From Brevundimonas sp. (GTDB lineage: Bacteria > Pseudomonadota > Alphaproteobacteria > Caulobacterales > Caulobacteraceae), in assembly GCA_027531145.1 (NCBI GenBank), contig JAPZRF010000034.1, positions 1 through 64,000 on the forward strand: a DNA stretch of 64,000 nt, given 5' to 3'. The notes beneath the pieces are model-generated. The model worked only from the letters and a program-made list of their open reading frames with translations, did not search any database and had not been told where the DNA came from. The position numbers and the translations under genes are program-made. Each line of letters begins with the position of its first letter. Position 1 is the stretch's first letter. This document shows positions 48,199-57,071 of this stretch, one piece after another.

Positions 48199-49494
48199 TC
48201 AGTGCCCGCCCGCCACGGCCCCCGCCTCGTGCCGGGCCTTGCTGCGGGCGGCGGCCAGGGCGAACGCGGTCAGGACGGCGTAGCCGACCAGCGGCACATA
48301 GAAGACCGGGTTAAGGGTGGCGGAGGCATCGGCCACCATGCCACCGAGGATCGGCAGGACCGCGCCGCCGACGATGGCGGTGCACAGCAGGCCCGAGGTG
48401 GCCGAGGCCGGGGCTCCCGAGCGCTCGAGCGTCAGGGTGAAGATGGTCGGGAACATGATCGAGTTGAAGAAGCCGATGCCGATGGCGGCGTAAGCTGCCG
48501 TCTCGCCGGAGGTCTGGGTGACCACCAGACACAGGGCGGCGGCGATCGCGGTGTTGATCGTCAGCAGTACTCCGGCGCGGACCCGGGTCATCAGCAGGGC
48601 ACCGATGAAACGGCCGACCATGGCCCCGCCCCAGTAGAGGCTGACCATGCGCCCGGCGTCCGCCTCCGGCAGACCGAGGATGGAGGGGCTGGCGAGGAAG
48701 TTGGTCAACAGGCCGCCGATCGTCACCTCCGATCCGACATAAACGAAGATGGCGAGGCCGCCGAACAGGGCCCAGGGCGAGGTGAAGGCCTTGAGCGGCG
48801 AGGCCATGCCCACGTCGCCGCCGGCGGCCGCGGCGGCCGCGTTGATCTTCCTGCGCGCCGTGAAGATGAAGACCGCGACCACGGCGAAGACGGCACCGAG
48901 GCCCAGGAAGGCCAGGTCGATGCTGCGCAGCGACTCCGCCCGGGTCGCGGCGGTGACCACGGCACCGGCGGCGAATACCCCGCCGGTCAGCAGCACGGTC
49001 GAGCCCAGCCACGGGCCGAGGGTGGTGCCGAGCGAGTTGAAGAACTGCGAGAAGTTGAGGCGCGCGTGGGCCGTCGTCGGCGCGCCCAGGGCGGCGACCA
49101 GCGGGTTGGCGGCCACCTGCAGCAGGGTCACCCCCGAGGCGATGATGAACAGGGACAGCAGCACGCCCGGATACCAGTCGACGATGGTCGCCACGGGCAC
49201 CAGCAGGCAGCCGACCACCATCACCGTCAGGGCGGCGATGATCGACCGGCTGTAGCCCAGCCGGCCCAGCAGGGCGGCGGCGGGCACCGAGACCACGGCA
49301 TAGGCGATGAACCAGGCCGAGGCGGTCAGGGTGGCTTCGGCGAAGCTGAGGTCGAACACCTTGCGCACCGCCGCGATCAGCGGATCGATCAGCGAGGTGG
49401 CGAAGCCCCAGGCGAAGAAGAGGGTGGTCACATAGGCGAAGGCGAGGCCGGAGCCCTTGATCGGAGGCGGCGGTGCGGCGGTGGCTTGGGTCAT
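48199..49494 (-). CDS. Sugar MFS transporter, FucP/GluP-like
   Basis: A 431-residue, 12-helix major facilitator of the fucose/glucose:proton symporter group. Features include YVTTLFFAWGFATSLIDPL, QVAANPLVAALG, LNFSQFFNSLGTTLGPWLG and VGSEVTIGGLLTNFL. The NSIMFPTIFTLTLE segment is the family's conserved helix 10. The substrate (glucose, galactose, fucose or a disaccharide) is not known, and no sugar-catabolic genes lie nearby. Confidence 0.88.
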   Translation of the reverse strand: MTQATAAPPPPIKGSGLAFAYVTTLFFAWGFATSLIDPLIAAVRKVFDLSFAEATLTASAWFIAYAVVSVPAAALLGRLGYSRSIIAALTVMVVGCLLVPVATIVDWYPGVLLSLFIIASGVTLLQVAANPLVAALGAPTTAHARLNFSQFFNSLGTTLGPWLGSTVLLTGGVFAAGAVVTAATRAESLRSIDLAFLGLGAVFAVVAVFIFTARRKINAAAAAAGGDVGMASPLKAFTSPWALFGGLAIFVYVGSEVTIGGLLTNFLASPSILGLPEADAGRMVSLYWGGAMVGRFIGALLMTRVRAGVLLTINTAIAAALCLVVTQTSGETAAYAAIGIGFFNSIMFPTIFTLTLERSGAPASATSGLLCTAIVGGAVLPILGGMVADASATLNPVFYVPLVGYAVLTAFALAAARSKARHEAGAVAGGH

Positions 49495-49685
49495 GAAAGG
49501 TCCTGCGCCGGGCGACCCGGCGGTGCTGCGGTTCCTGGGATGACGTCGGCCGTCCGGCTGTGCCGGTCCTGAGGGGCCGCGGGTTCGCTCGTTACGGTCA
49601 CGCCCGGGAGGGTGCGACCGGTCGACACGGATCTGTTGCCCGGACGTTGGCCCGAAGCGGCCCCGGCGCGCAATGAAAATTCGTT

Positions 49686-50414
49686 TCAGCCGTGCGGCCG
49701 GCCGCAGCCGGGGCAGACGGCGAGGGGGGCACCGTAGAGCGCGGCGAGGGCTGCCGGGGTCAGGATCTGCCCCGCCGGACCCGTCCGGGGCGGGTCGGTC
49801 AGCAGCAGCACCGCGTCCTGGCGGGCGGCGAGGGCCAGGTCATGGGTGGCGATCACGACCAGGGCACCCTCGCCGGCGAGGGCGTCGAGCGCCGCGGCGA
49901 CCCGGGCGGCGTGGACCGGGTCGAGGGTCGCGGTCGGCTCGTCGGCCAGTACCAGCGCCCCGCCCTGCGCAGCGGTACGGGCGATCAGCACCAGCTGGCG
50001 CTGGCCGGACGACAGGCGGTCGAACGGCCGGTCGGCGAGGTCGGCGACGCCCAGCCGGTCCAGCGCCGCCTCCGCCGCCGCCAGGTCGGCGCGCGACGGG
50101 CCGGGCGCGAACGGGCTGCGGCCGATGCGGCCCAGCGCCACCATATGCCGGACGGGAAAGGCCGCCTCGACCTCGCCGGGCGGCGGCAGAAGGGCCGCCG
50201 GGCGCGGGGCTGACAGGGTGCCGTCGAGGGCGGGCGTCAGCCCGGCGAGCGTGCGCAGCAGCGTGGACTTGCCGGCCCCGTTGGGCCCGAGCACCGCCAG
50301 ACGGCGGCCGGGAGGCAGGTCGAGCTCCAGCGGGCCGAGGCGGAACGCCCCGCGGCCGACCACCAGCCCCCGGGCGCGCATATGGGCGCGCATGTCGGCG
50401 CGCAGGCCGCTCAT
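49686..50414 (-). CDS. Metal-chelate ABC transporter ATP-binding protein (BtuD/FecE-like)
   Basis: A 242-residue ATPase. Walker A GPNGAGKSTLLR, signature LSSGQRQLV and Walker B LVLADEPTATLDP are present. The C terminus CPGCGRPHG contains a CxxC pair, unusual in this family and possibly metal-binding. Its ATG overlaps the permease stop by 4 nt. It powers the permease encoded upstream. The ligand may be cobalamin, a siderophore or a metallophore. Confidence 0.87.
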   Translation of the reverse strand: MSGLRADMRAHMRARGLVVGRGAFRLGPLELDLPPGRRLAVLGPNGAGKSTLLRTLAGLTPALDGTLSAPRPAALLPPPGEVEAAFPVRHMVALGRIGRSPFAPGPSRADLAAAEAALDRLGVADLADRPFDRLSSGQRQLVLIARTAAQGGALVLADEPTATLDPVHAARVAAALDALAGEGALVVIATHDLALAARQDAVLLLTDPPRTGPAGQILTPAALAALYGAPLAVCPGCGRPHG

Positions 50415-51406
50415 GGCCGTCGCCCCGCGCGGGAGATGAACAGGGCGAGGAAGGCCGGGGCCCCGACCAGGGCGGTGAGCAGGCCGACCGGGATCTCGGC
50501 CGGGCCGAAGGCGCGGGCCAGCTGGCCGACGATCAGGGCCACGGCGGCACCCAGAAGGGCGCTCATCGGAAGCAGCCGGGCGGCCGTCTCGCCGACCAGC
50601 AGCCGTGCGGCGTGTGGGGCCAGCAGGCCGATCCAGCCGACCAGGCCGCTGATCGACACCACCGCCGAGGTGGCGAGGGCCGCAGTGGCCAGCGCCAGCA
50701 GGCGCAGGGTCCGGGCTGGCAGGCCGAGAGCCCGCGCCTGGTCCTCGCCGAGCGCCAGGGCGTCGAGCCGCGCCCCCAGCGTCAGCAGGACGGCCGCGGC
50801 GGCCGAGGTCAGGCCGAGGGCGACGACCGCCTCGGCGAGGGTGGCGCGTGAGAAGGCCCCGAGCAGCCACCAGGTCAGGGTCGGCAGCTCCGTGTATGGA
50901 TCGGCAGCCAGCAAGGCGAGGCCGAGCAGGGCGGCGGCCAGCGCCCCGACCACCACGCCGCAAAGGATAAGGGCCAGTCGCGGATCCCCGCTCCGCACTG
51001 CGGCGGCGGCGGCGAGGGTCAGGGTGCCGGAGGCGATCCCGCCGAGGAAAGCGGCACCCTGCATCGCCCAGGGGGCGAGGCCGGCCAGCAGGGCGAGGGC
51101 GGCCCCGGCGGCGGCTCCCGAAGAAACGCCGAGCAGGTCGGGCGAGGCCAGCGGATTGCGGAACAGGGCCTGCAGCGTGGCACCGGCGAGCGCCAGTCCG
51201 GCACCGACGACGACGGCGGTCAGCACCGCCGGCAGGCGCAGCGACAGGGCCAGCTGCGCCGTGGAGTCGCCGGCACCGGCCGCCGCCGCCAGCAGGGCCG
51301 CGGGCGAGGTCGGCAGCGGCCCGAGCATGAGGGCACCCAGCGCCAGCCCTGTCACGGCGAGGAGGGCGGCGAAAAGCGGGACGACCGCCTTCAGCGCGCG
51401 GCTCAC
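50411..51406 (-). CDS. FecCD/BtuC-family ABC transporter permease
   Basis: A 331-residue permease with about ten helices. LRLPAVLTAVVVGAGLALAGATLQALFRNPLASPDLLGVSSGA is the family's best-known region, and GLVGWIGLLAPHAARLLVG is the second. It starts at GTG 51406, overlapping the binding-protein stop by 4 nt. It forms a coupled operon in the order binding protein, permease, ATPase. Confidence 0.9.
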   Translation of the reverse strand: MSRALKAVVPLFAALLAVTGLALGALMLGPLPTSPAALLAAAAGAGDSTAQLALSLRLPAVLTAVVVGAGLALAGATLQALFRNPLASPDLLGVSSGAAAGAALALLAGLAPWAMQGAAFLGGIASGTLTLAAAAAVRSGDPRLALILCGVVVGALAAALLGLALLAADPYTELPTLTWWLLGAFSRATLAEAVVALGLTSAAAAVLLTLGARLDALALGEDQARALGLPARTLRLLALATAALATSAVVSISGLVGWIGLLAPHAARLLVGETAARLLPMSALLGAAVALIVGQLARAFGPAEIPVGLLTALVGAPAFLALFISRAGRRP

Positions 51407-52377
51407 GCGAGCACCCGGGGCAGCAGGCCGAGCATCTCCTCCGGCGTCGGGCGGCGATGGTAGAGGCGCTCATGCAACCCGGCCACGTTGGCGGCGAGGG
51501 CCGGATCGGGCGGGCCGAGCGGATCGCGCGATCCGAGCCAGGCCAGGCCGATCAGACGGTTGACCGACGGCGGCCCATCGATCCAGCCGAACGGCCGCGA
51601 CGCGAGCACAATGATCCGGCGCCGTGCGCCCGAGCGGCGGCGGCACCAGAGCGGCTGGTCGGCGGCCGCGGCGGCGAAGACGGCGTCCTGGGTGACAATG
51701 ACTTCCGGGTCCCAGGCCGCGAGCTGCTCCGCCGTGACGCGCCCCAGCCCGGCTCCGCCGACAGCGACGTTGCTCCAGCCGCCGGCCTCCAGCGCCTCGA
51801 CGGCGAGCGCCCCCGGGAAGGCGGTCTCGAGCCCGTCGCCGCTGCGGGCGAGGTAGAAGGACGGGCCGCCGGTGCGGGGCAGGGCCGCCAGCAGCTGTTC
51901 TGCGTCGGCGGCGCGGGCCTCGCCGAGCAGCTCGACCCCGAGCCGGCGTCCGGCCTCGCGGAAGGCGGCCGGACTCAGCGCCAGCCGGCCGTCGATCAGC
52001 TGGTAGGGCAGGTTCAGCGCGGCGCGGGTGCGGCGTGCAAGACCCTGGCTGTCGGCGTCGACATCGCCGTAGTCGAGCGCCAGCGTCGGGGCCAGCGCGG
52101 CCGCCGCCTCAAGATCGATCGGCCGTCCTCCCGAGGCCAGGGCTCCGACCTCGGGCCGGTCGGCGAGGGGCGAGAGCAGGGCCAGCGCTTCGGCCACCGG
52201 CCGGCGCGGCCAGCCGATCAGCCGCTCCGGGGCCAGGGTGAAGATCAGCAGGGCCGCCGGCTGGCCTGCGGCCAGAACCCCGCCGGCGCGAACCGGAGCC
52301 GGCGCGCGCTGACATCCGGCCAGGGCGGCGGGGCCAAGGGCGAGGGCGGTGGCGAGCAGGGCGCGGCGCGAGGGCAT
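51403..52377 (-). CDS. Metal-chelate ABC transporter substrate-binding protein (BtuF-like)
   Basis: A 324-residue periplasmic binding protein with a lipoprotein-like leader (LALGPAALAGC). Conserved features of the class are RPVAEALALLSPLADRPEVGALA, LAAWDPEVIVTQDAVF and PPSVNRLIGLAWL. It is first in the operon with the FecCD-type permease and ATPase. The operon lies directly downstream of an alcohol dehydrogenase gene on the same strand. No TonB receptor or riboswitch is adjacent, so the ligand (iron, cobalamin or tungstate/molybdate chelate) remains open. Confidence 0.82.
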   Translation of the reverse strand: MPSRRALLATALALGPAALAGCQRAPAPVRAGGVLAAGQPAALLIFTLAPERLIGWPRRPVAEALALLSPLADRPEVGALASGGRPIDLEAAAALAPTLALDYGDVDADSQGLARRTRAALNLPYQLIDGRLALSPAAFREAGRRLGVELLGEARAADAEQLLAALPRTGGPSFYLARSGDGLETAFPGALAVEALEAGGWSNVAVGGAGLGRVTAEQLAAWDPEVIVTQDAVFAAAAADQPLWCRRRSGARRRIIVLASRPFGWIDGPPSVNRLIGLAWLGSRDPLGPPDPALAANVAGLHERLYHRRPTPEEMLGLLPRVLA

Positions 52378-52386
52378 GTCCGGGCT

Positions 52387-53523
52387 CTAGCCGTCCGCCC
52401 CGATCCGCACCACCTGGCGCACGGCCCGGCCCTCGGCGAGGCGGTCAAAGGCGGCGTTGAGGTCCTCCAGTCCGATCACGTCCGAGACCAGCCGGTCGAC
52501 CGGCAGCCGCCCCTCGCGGAACAGGCGGATGTAGCGGGGGATGTCGCGGGAGGGCACGCAGGTCCCGATATAGCTGCCCTTGAGGGTGCGCTCCTCGGCC
52601 ACCAGCGAGACGATGTTGACCGGCAGGGCGGCGTCGGGGGGCGGCAGGCCGGCTGTGACCGTCAGGCCGCCACGCCGGGTCATGCGCCAGGCCGCCTCCA
52701 GCGCTCGGGCCGCGCCGGCCATCTCGATCGCCACCTCGGCCCCGCCGCCGGTCAGGGCGCGCACCTGCTCGACGGCGTCCGGGGCGGCCGCATCGACGGT
52801 CTGGACCGGGCCAAGGGTGCGGGCGAGGGCCAGCTTGTCCGGCGACAGGTCGACGGCGACGACCGGGCTGGCCCCGGCAGCGAGCGCCCCCAGCACCGCG
52901 CCGAGACCGACCCCGCCCAAACCGACCACGACGACGCTCTGGCCCGGCCGCATGGCGGCGGTATTGACCACGGCACCGACGCCGGTGAGCACGGCGCAGC
53001 CGAACAGGGCGGCGTGCTCGAACGGCAGGTCCTGATCGACCCGCACCAGCGAGCGGCGCGACACCACCGCGTGTTCAGCGAAGACCGAGCAGCCGAGGTG
53101 GTGGTGCACGGGCGCGCCGTCGCAGGCCAGCCGCCGGCCGCCGGCCAGCAGCTCGCCGTTGCCGTTGGCCCTCGCGCCCGGTTCGCACAGGGCCGGCCGG
53201 CCCTCGGCGCAGGGGGCGCACGTCCCGCACGAGGGCATGAAGACGGTCACCACATGATCGCCCACGGCGAGATCCTCGACTCCGGGGCCAAGCGCCTCGA
53301 CCACCCCGGCCGCTTCGTGCCCGAGCGCCATGGGGACAGGTCGCGGCCGGTCGCCGTTGATCACCGACAGGTCGGAATGGCACAGGCCGGCGGCGCGCAC
53401 GGCGATCCGCACCTCGTCGCGGCCCGGCGGGTCGAGCTCGACCTCGGCGAGGGTCAGCGGGCGGCTCTCGCTGTAGGGCCGGCTGGCCCCCAAGGCGGTC
53501 AGGACGGCGGCGCGGGTCTTCAT
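52387..53523 (-). CDS. Zinc-dependent alcohol dehydrogenase, class III-like
   Basis: A 378-residue medium-chain dehydrogenase. Catalytic zinc ligands are in AAGLCHSDLSV and ALGHEAAGVVE; structural-zinc cysteines are in PSCGTCAPCAEGRPALC. The NAD-binding Rossmann motif is VVVVGLGGVGLGAVLG. The PLTLAEVELDPPG opening and CAVLTGVGAVVNTA block are shared with class III enzymes. The substrate is unknown. ATG 53523 is preferred to a GTG one codon upstream. The gene ends 10 nt before the binding-protein gene starts, so they may be co-transcribed. Confidence 0.88.
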   Translation of the reverse strand: MKTRAAVLTALGASRPYSESRPLTLAEVELDPPGRDEVRIAVRAAGLCHSDLSVINGDRPRPVPMALGHEAAGVVEALGPGVEDLAVGDHVVTVFMPSCGTCAPCAEGRPALCEPGARANGNGELLAGGRRLACDGAPVHHHLGCSVFAEHAVVSRRSLVRVDQDLPFEHAALFGCAVLTGVGAVVNTAAMRPGQSVVVVGLGGVGLGAVLGALAAGASPVVAVDLSPDKLALARTLGPVQTVDAAAPDAVEQVRALTGGGAEVAIEMAGAARALEAAWRMTRRGGLTVTAGLPPPDAALPVNIVSLVAEERTLKGSYIGTCVPSRDIPRYIRLFREGRLPVDRLVSDVIGLEDLNAAFDRLAEGRAVRQVVRIGADG

Positions 53524-53582
53524 CACCGCACCCTAGGCTGCTGACGCGACCTCGGCCAAGATGCGGCGCAGCGGAGGCGTGG

Positions 53583-54032
53583 ATGAGCGAGACGACAGCG
53601 GCCAGACCGGGGCGGGCCCGACGGACGGACTATCGGGTATTCGAGACGCTGGACACCCGCTGGGGCGACAATGACGTCTACGGCCACGTCAACAACGTGG
53701 TCTGCTACGCCCTGTTCGATACGGCAGTGAACCGGCTGCTGATCGAGGCAGGGGTGCTGGACATCTTCGCCGGGCCGGTGATCGGCCTGGTGGTCGAGAC
53801 CGGCTGCCGTTTTCACGCCTCGCTGGCCTTCCCCGACCGGGTCACGGCCGGGGTGCGCGTGGCCCGGGTCGGCAACAGCAGCGTGCGCTACGAGATCGGC
53901 CTGTTCCGCGAGGACGAGGCCGAGGCGGCGGCCGAGGGCCTGTTCGTCCATGTCTATGTCGACCGTGCCAGCCGACGCCCGACGCCGCTGCCGGCCCCGC
54001 TGCGGGCGGTGGTGGAGGGGTGGGCCGGCTGA
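53583..54032 (+). CDS. Acyl-CoA thioesterase, 4HBT hotdog family
   Basis: A 149-residue hotdog-fold thioesterase. ETLDTRWGDNDVYGHVNNVVCYALFDTAVNR contains the 4HBT active-site Asp and the following helix. The rest is a beta sheet with VVETGCRFHASLAFPD. It hydrolyses acyl-CoA thioesters; chain preference is unknown. Divergent from the alcohol dehydrogenase. Confidence 0.85.
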   Translation: MSETTAARPGRARRTDYRVFETLDTRWGDNDVYGHVNNVVCYALFDTAVNRLLIEAGVLDIFAGPVIGLVVETGCRFHASLAFPDRVTAGVRVARVGNSSVRYEIGLFREDEAEAAAEGLFVHVYVDRASRRPTPLPAPLRAVVEGWAG

Positions 54033-54079
54033 GCGCAGCGCCCTTGCTGGCAGGGCTGAGACGGAGCACAATCCAGTCG

Positions 54080-54253
54080 ATGAGCACCTCCAGCGAGACC
54101 GCACCGGGCAAGTCCGGCAAGGCCAGCGAACGGGTGGCCGGGCGCAGTGCGGCGACGGGCCGTTTTGTGCTGAGACCGGCGTCCAAGGGAAGCTCGATCA
54201 CGGTCCTGGAAGCGAGCAAGGCCGCCAAGGCCGTTCAGGGCAGAAACAGGTAG
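54080..54253 (+). CDS. Small basic protein upstream of TIR-like gene
   Basis: A 57-residue basic protein (MSTSSETAPGKSGKASER, then GRSAATGRFVLRPASKG). ATG 54080 is used; the track opens earlier, inside the thioesterase gene. It ends three nt before the start of the next gene, so the two are almost certainly co-translated. Size, charge and position resemble a small antitoxin or regulator, but no family is recognised with certainty. Confidence 0.5.
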   Translation: MSTSSETAPGKSGKASERVAGRSAATGRFVLRPASKGSSITVLEASKAAKAVQGRNR

Positions 54254-54256
54254 TCC

Positions 54257-54886
54257 TTGGTCTCCCGGCGGGCGACATCGGTCGATGACGTGTTCATCAA
54301 CTGCCCGTTCGACGTAAGTTACCAGCCGATTTTCCGTGCGATTGTGTTCGCGATCTATGCCAGCGGCTTTCGCCCGCGATCGGCCATGGAACTCGACGAC
54401 GGCGGCCAGACACGGATCGAGAAGCTGTATGGCCTCGTCGAGGAATGCCGGTTCGGCATCCACGACCTGTCGAGGACCGAGCTGGATCGTGTGCACGGGC
54501 TGCCTCGCTTCAACATGCCTCTTGAGCTGGGGCTGTTTCTTGGCGCGAAACGCTTCGGAGGGCCGCGGCAAGGCGTCAAGCGCCTTCTGATCCTGGATGT
54601 GGAGCGCTATCGCTACCAGAAGTTCATCTCGGATCTCGCCGGGATGGACATTCATGCCCACAACGGCGATGCGCTTTTGGCGCTGCGGGAAACGCGCGAC
54701 TGGCTGGCCAACGTCTCCAGGCGGCAGCTCCCGAGCGGTGATCGGGTGGCCCGGCTGTATCAGGCTTTCGCGGGCGACCTGCCAACCCTGGCCGCCGATC
54801 TCGAGTTTGACCCCGAAAACACGCCCTATGTGGATTTCGAGCGAATGGTGGTTGGGTGGCTGCTGGCAGCGGAAGCCAAAGTCTGA
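54257..54886 (+). CDS. TIR/nucleoside-deoxyribosyltransferase-like protein of unknown function
   Basis: A 209-residue protein. The N-terminal region VFINCPFDVSYQPIFRAIVFAIYASGF looks like the first strand and helix of a TIR or NDT-type Rossmann-like fold. Later blocks are RIEKLYGLVEECRFGIHDLSR and LPRFNMPLELGLFLGAKRF, the latter with a Glu where NAD-cleaving TIR/NDT enzymes carry the catalytic residue. It starts at TTG 54257, three nt after the small basic ORF. The base composition is slightly lower in G+C than its neighbours. Candidate NADase or nucleotide hydrolase of a defence or toxin pair; this is inference. Confidence 0.6.
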   Translation: MVSRRATSVDDVFINCPFDVSYQPIFRAIVFAIYASGFRPRSAMELDDGGQTRIEKLYGLVEECRFGIHDLSRTELDRVHGLPRFNMPLELGLFLGAKRFGGPRQGVKRLLILDVERYRYQKFISDLAGMDIHAHNGDALLALRETRDWLANVSRRQLPSGDRVARLYQAFAGDLPTLAADLEFDPENTPYVDFERMVVGWLLAAEAKV

Positions 54887-54993
54887 GCCGGCAGGATCAA
54901 ATTCACCTGCATCGGGCGGCGTGGCACGAAGACAAGCCAGGTCGTCAGGTTGCCCCGTCCCCCCCCCAGCCTGAACTCCCGGAGCCCCCTCGC

Positions 54994-55341
54994 ATGATCA
55001 CCCTCTACGGCATTCCGAACTGCGACACGGTCAAGAAGGCCCGCGCCTGGCTGACGGCGCAGGGCGTGGCGCATCGCTTCAATGATCACCGCGCCGACGG
55101 GCTGGACCCGGTGCAGTTGCGCGCGTGGGTCGGTGAGCTGGGCTGGGAGACGGTGCTGAACCGGGCCGGGACCACCTTCCGCAGCCTGCCGGAGGCGGAC
55201 CGTGCCGGCCTGGATGCCGACCGTGCCGTGGCGCTGATGCTGGCCCAGCCGGGCATGATCAAGCGACCGATCCTCGATCTGGGCGACCGCCGCCTGATCG
55301 GGTTCGGACCCGACGTCTGGGCGGCCGCTCTCGGTCGATAG
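54994..55341 (+). CDS. ArsC/Spx/YffB-family protein
   Basis: A 115-residue thioredoxin-fold protein of the ArsC/Spx family. It begins MITLYGIPNCDTVKKARAWL, with a single N-terminal Cys, and contains the usual IKRPILDLGDRRLIGF segment. YffB-like members are probably glutathione-dependent reductases; the arsenate reductases proper are longer. ATG 54994 matches the family start. No arsenic genes are near. Confidence 0.85.
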   Translation: MITLYGIPNCDTVKKARAWLTAQGVAHRFNDHRADGLDPVQLRAWVGELGWETVLNRAGTTFRSLPEADRAGLDADRAVALMLAQPGMIKRPILDLGDRRLIGFGPDVWAAALGR

Positions 55342-55684
55342 TGGCACCCGATCAGCCGCATGCGGCGCGATGGCCCGCACGCCCCCCGGCGCGGCAAGGC
55401 GACGGTAATTGTCGGTCGATGCGGTGACACGCGACCCAGCGGCAGTCGTTCTCGTTGTAAACCGGCCCCACTTGCGGCCTGGTGCGGCAGTTGTCCGACG
55501 CCGCAACGTCGACCGGGCAGGCCAGGTCTGCCGCGCGTCCGGTGCCGGCCGGCCCGCCGCATTACCAAGGTTTCATGCGCCGCCCTGCATCCGCAAACCC
55601 GGCTCACGGCCTCTTGTCGTCGAAGGGGCCCGGCGCGAGGCTGGGTCATCACGAAAGATCATTTAGGAAAGGGAGTTCGGGACG
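55342..55684. other. Intergenic region upstream of the DUF6249-sigma operon
   Basis: This 343-nt stretch should carry the promoter of the DUF6249/ECF sigma operon. GGAAAGGGAG, a good ribosome site, lies just before the DUF6249 ATG. No gene is supported, and no ECF promoter pair is distinct enough to mark. Confidence 0.45.
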
Positions 55685-56071
55685 ATGGAAGAGTACATTG
55701 TTATCTTTGCTGTTTTCGCCGTGTTCGGATCGCTGGTGGCGATCGTTGTGGGGCCGGGTTTGATCAAGGCGCGTGAGCGGCGCGAGGTGCAGCTGACCGT
55801 GCGGACGGCGCTGGACAAGGGCCAGCCTCTGCCGCCGGAGGTGATCGAGACCCTGACCCGGGACATCGCCCAGAACCTGTCGTCAAGGACGAAGGACCTG
55901 CGCCGGGGAGTGCTGACCCTCGCCGCGGCGGCCGGCATCGCCCTGCTCGGCTATGCGATCGGCATGGAGGAAGACAAGACCCTCTATCCGATGCTTGGCG
56001 TGGCGGCGATCCCGGCCATGATCGGGCTGGCGTTCGTCGTCCTCAGCTTCTTCAACCCGAACCGCGACTGA
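55685..56071 (+). CDS. DUF6249-type membrane protein
   Basis: A 128-residue protein with an N-terminal membrane segment (IVIFAVFAVFGSLVAIVVGP), a charged cytosolic helix (KARERREVQLTVRTALDKG) and two more hydrophobic segments near the C terminus. This resembles the DUF6249 proteins that sit beside small ECF sigma factors in Caulobacterales. It starts the operon that continues with the sigma factor 25 nt downstream. Role unknown, perhaps stress-signal related. Confidence 0.75.
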   Translation: MEEYIVIFAVFAVFGSLVAIVVGPGLIKARERREVQLTVRTALDKGQPLPPEVIETLTRDIAQNLSSRTKDLRRGVLTLAAAAGIALLGYAIGMEEDKTLYPMLGVAAIPAMIGLAFVVLSFFNPNRD

Positions 56072-56095
56072 CCGGGATCGGGGAGGACGATCGCC

Positions 56096-56650
56096 ATGGC
56101 CCGGGCCCTGACGCCCCTGCATGATGTCGAGCTGGTCGCCCTGGCGGCCGGCGGCGACCGCGGCGCCTTCGGCGAGCTGGTGCGCCGGCACGGCTCGGCG
56201 GTGCGGGTCACCCTGCGCCGCATGGGGGCCCAGCCGGCACTTGCCGACGACCTGGCCCAGGACGCCTTTCTGCAGGCCTTCGAGCGCTGCGCCGAGTTCC
56301 GCGGCGAGGGGGCCTTCGTCGGCTGGGTCAAGCGCATCGCCGCGCGGCTGTACCTCAAGCGCATCCGCCATAACGCCCGCTATGTGGCCGAGCTGGAGGG
56401 CGAGCCGGAACCGGGGGCATGGGGCGTCGACGCCGGCGGCCGACTGGATCTGGATGAGGCGTTGAAGGCCCTGCCGGAGGCGGAGCGGCTGTGCGTGTCC
56501 CTGTGCCACGGCGCGGGCCTCACGCACGCCGAGATCGCGACGACCCTGGGGCTTCCATTGGGCACGGTGAAATCTCATGTCAAACGTGGTCTGGATCGAC
56601 TTCGCGCCCGACTGGAGCCGCACCCGCAAGGAGCACGTCATGTCCGCTGA
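56096..56650 (+). CDS. ECF RNA polymerase sigma factor
   Basis: A 184-residue sigma factor of the extracytoplasmic-function type. Region 2 has GAFGELVRRHGSAVRVTLRR and DDLAQDAFLQAFERC; region 4 has LPEAERLCVSLCHGAGLTHAEIA and LPLGTVKSHVKRGLDRLRA. It should direct RNA polymerase to a small stress regulon. Its end overlaps the next gene by 11 nt. Confidence 0.9.
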   Translation: MARALTPLHDVELVALAAGGDRGAFGELVRRHGSAVRVTLRRMGAQPALADDLAQDAFLQAFERCAEFRGEGAFVGWVKRIAARLYLKRIRHNARYVAELEGEPEPGAWGVDAGGRLDLDEALKALPEAERLCVSLCHGAGLTHAEIATTLGLPLGTVKSHVKRGLDRLRARLEPHPQGARHVR

Positions 56651-57071
56651 CGAGTTCGACCCCGGCATCGAGCGGCTGTTCGCCGAGACGCCGCGGCTGC
56701 CCGACGCTGAGCTGTTCCATGCGGAGGTGCAGGCGCGGCTGGCGCGCGGCGGCCGGGTCCGGGCGGCGGTGCTCGCGGCAGCCGGGACGCTGGGCGGGCT
56801 GGTGGCCGTGCGCGAGCTGGCCGTGATCAATCTCCGCTTCGCCCCGAACAGCGCGACCCTTCAAGCCGGGGCGGGCCCGGACGGCGGCCTGACCGCCGTG
56901 GCCGGCCGCGCCGGGGTCGAGGCGACCCGGGCGCTGGAGCAGGCCGGTCTGGGCGGCGTGTTTGGCGATGCGATGTCCGGCAGCCTCGGTGGGGCCTCGG
57001 TCTTCATCGCCGCCGGCCTGGCCATCTCGCTGCTGGCGGTGGCGGCAATGCGGCTGCTGCAGGAAGCGTGA
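56640..57071 (+). CDS. Membrane protein, candidate anti-sigma partner of the ECF factor
   Basis: A 143-residue protein with an N-terminal acidic cytosolic part ([23 protein letters not shown]) and at least two hydrophobic segments ([17 protein letters not shown] and [17 protein letters not shown]). ATG 56640 has AAGGAG 7 nt upstream and overlaps the sigma-factor stop, the coupling typical of sigma/anti-sigma pairs. It lacks an obvious zinc-binding ZAS motif, so it would be an atypical anti-sigma factor. An earlier ATG at 56577 is possible but less well placed. Confidence 0.65.
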   Translation: MSADEFDPGIERLFAETPRLPDAELFHAEVQARLARGGRVRAAVLAAAGTLGGLVAVRELAVINLRFAPNSATLQAGAGPDGGLTAVAGRAGVEATRALEQAGLGGVFGDAMSGSLGGASVFIAAGLAISLLAVAAMRLLQEA

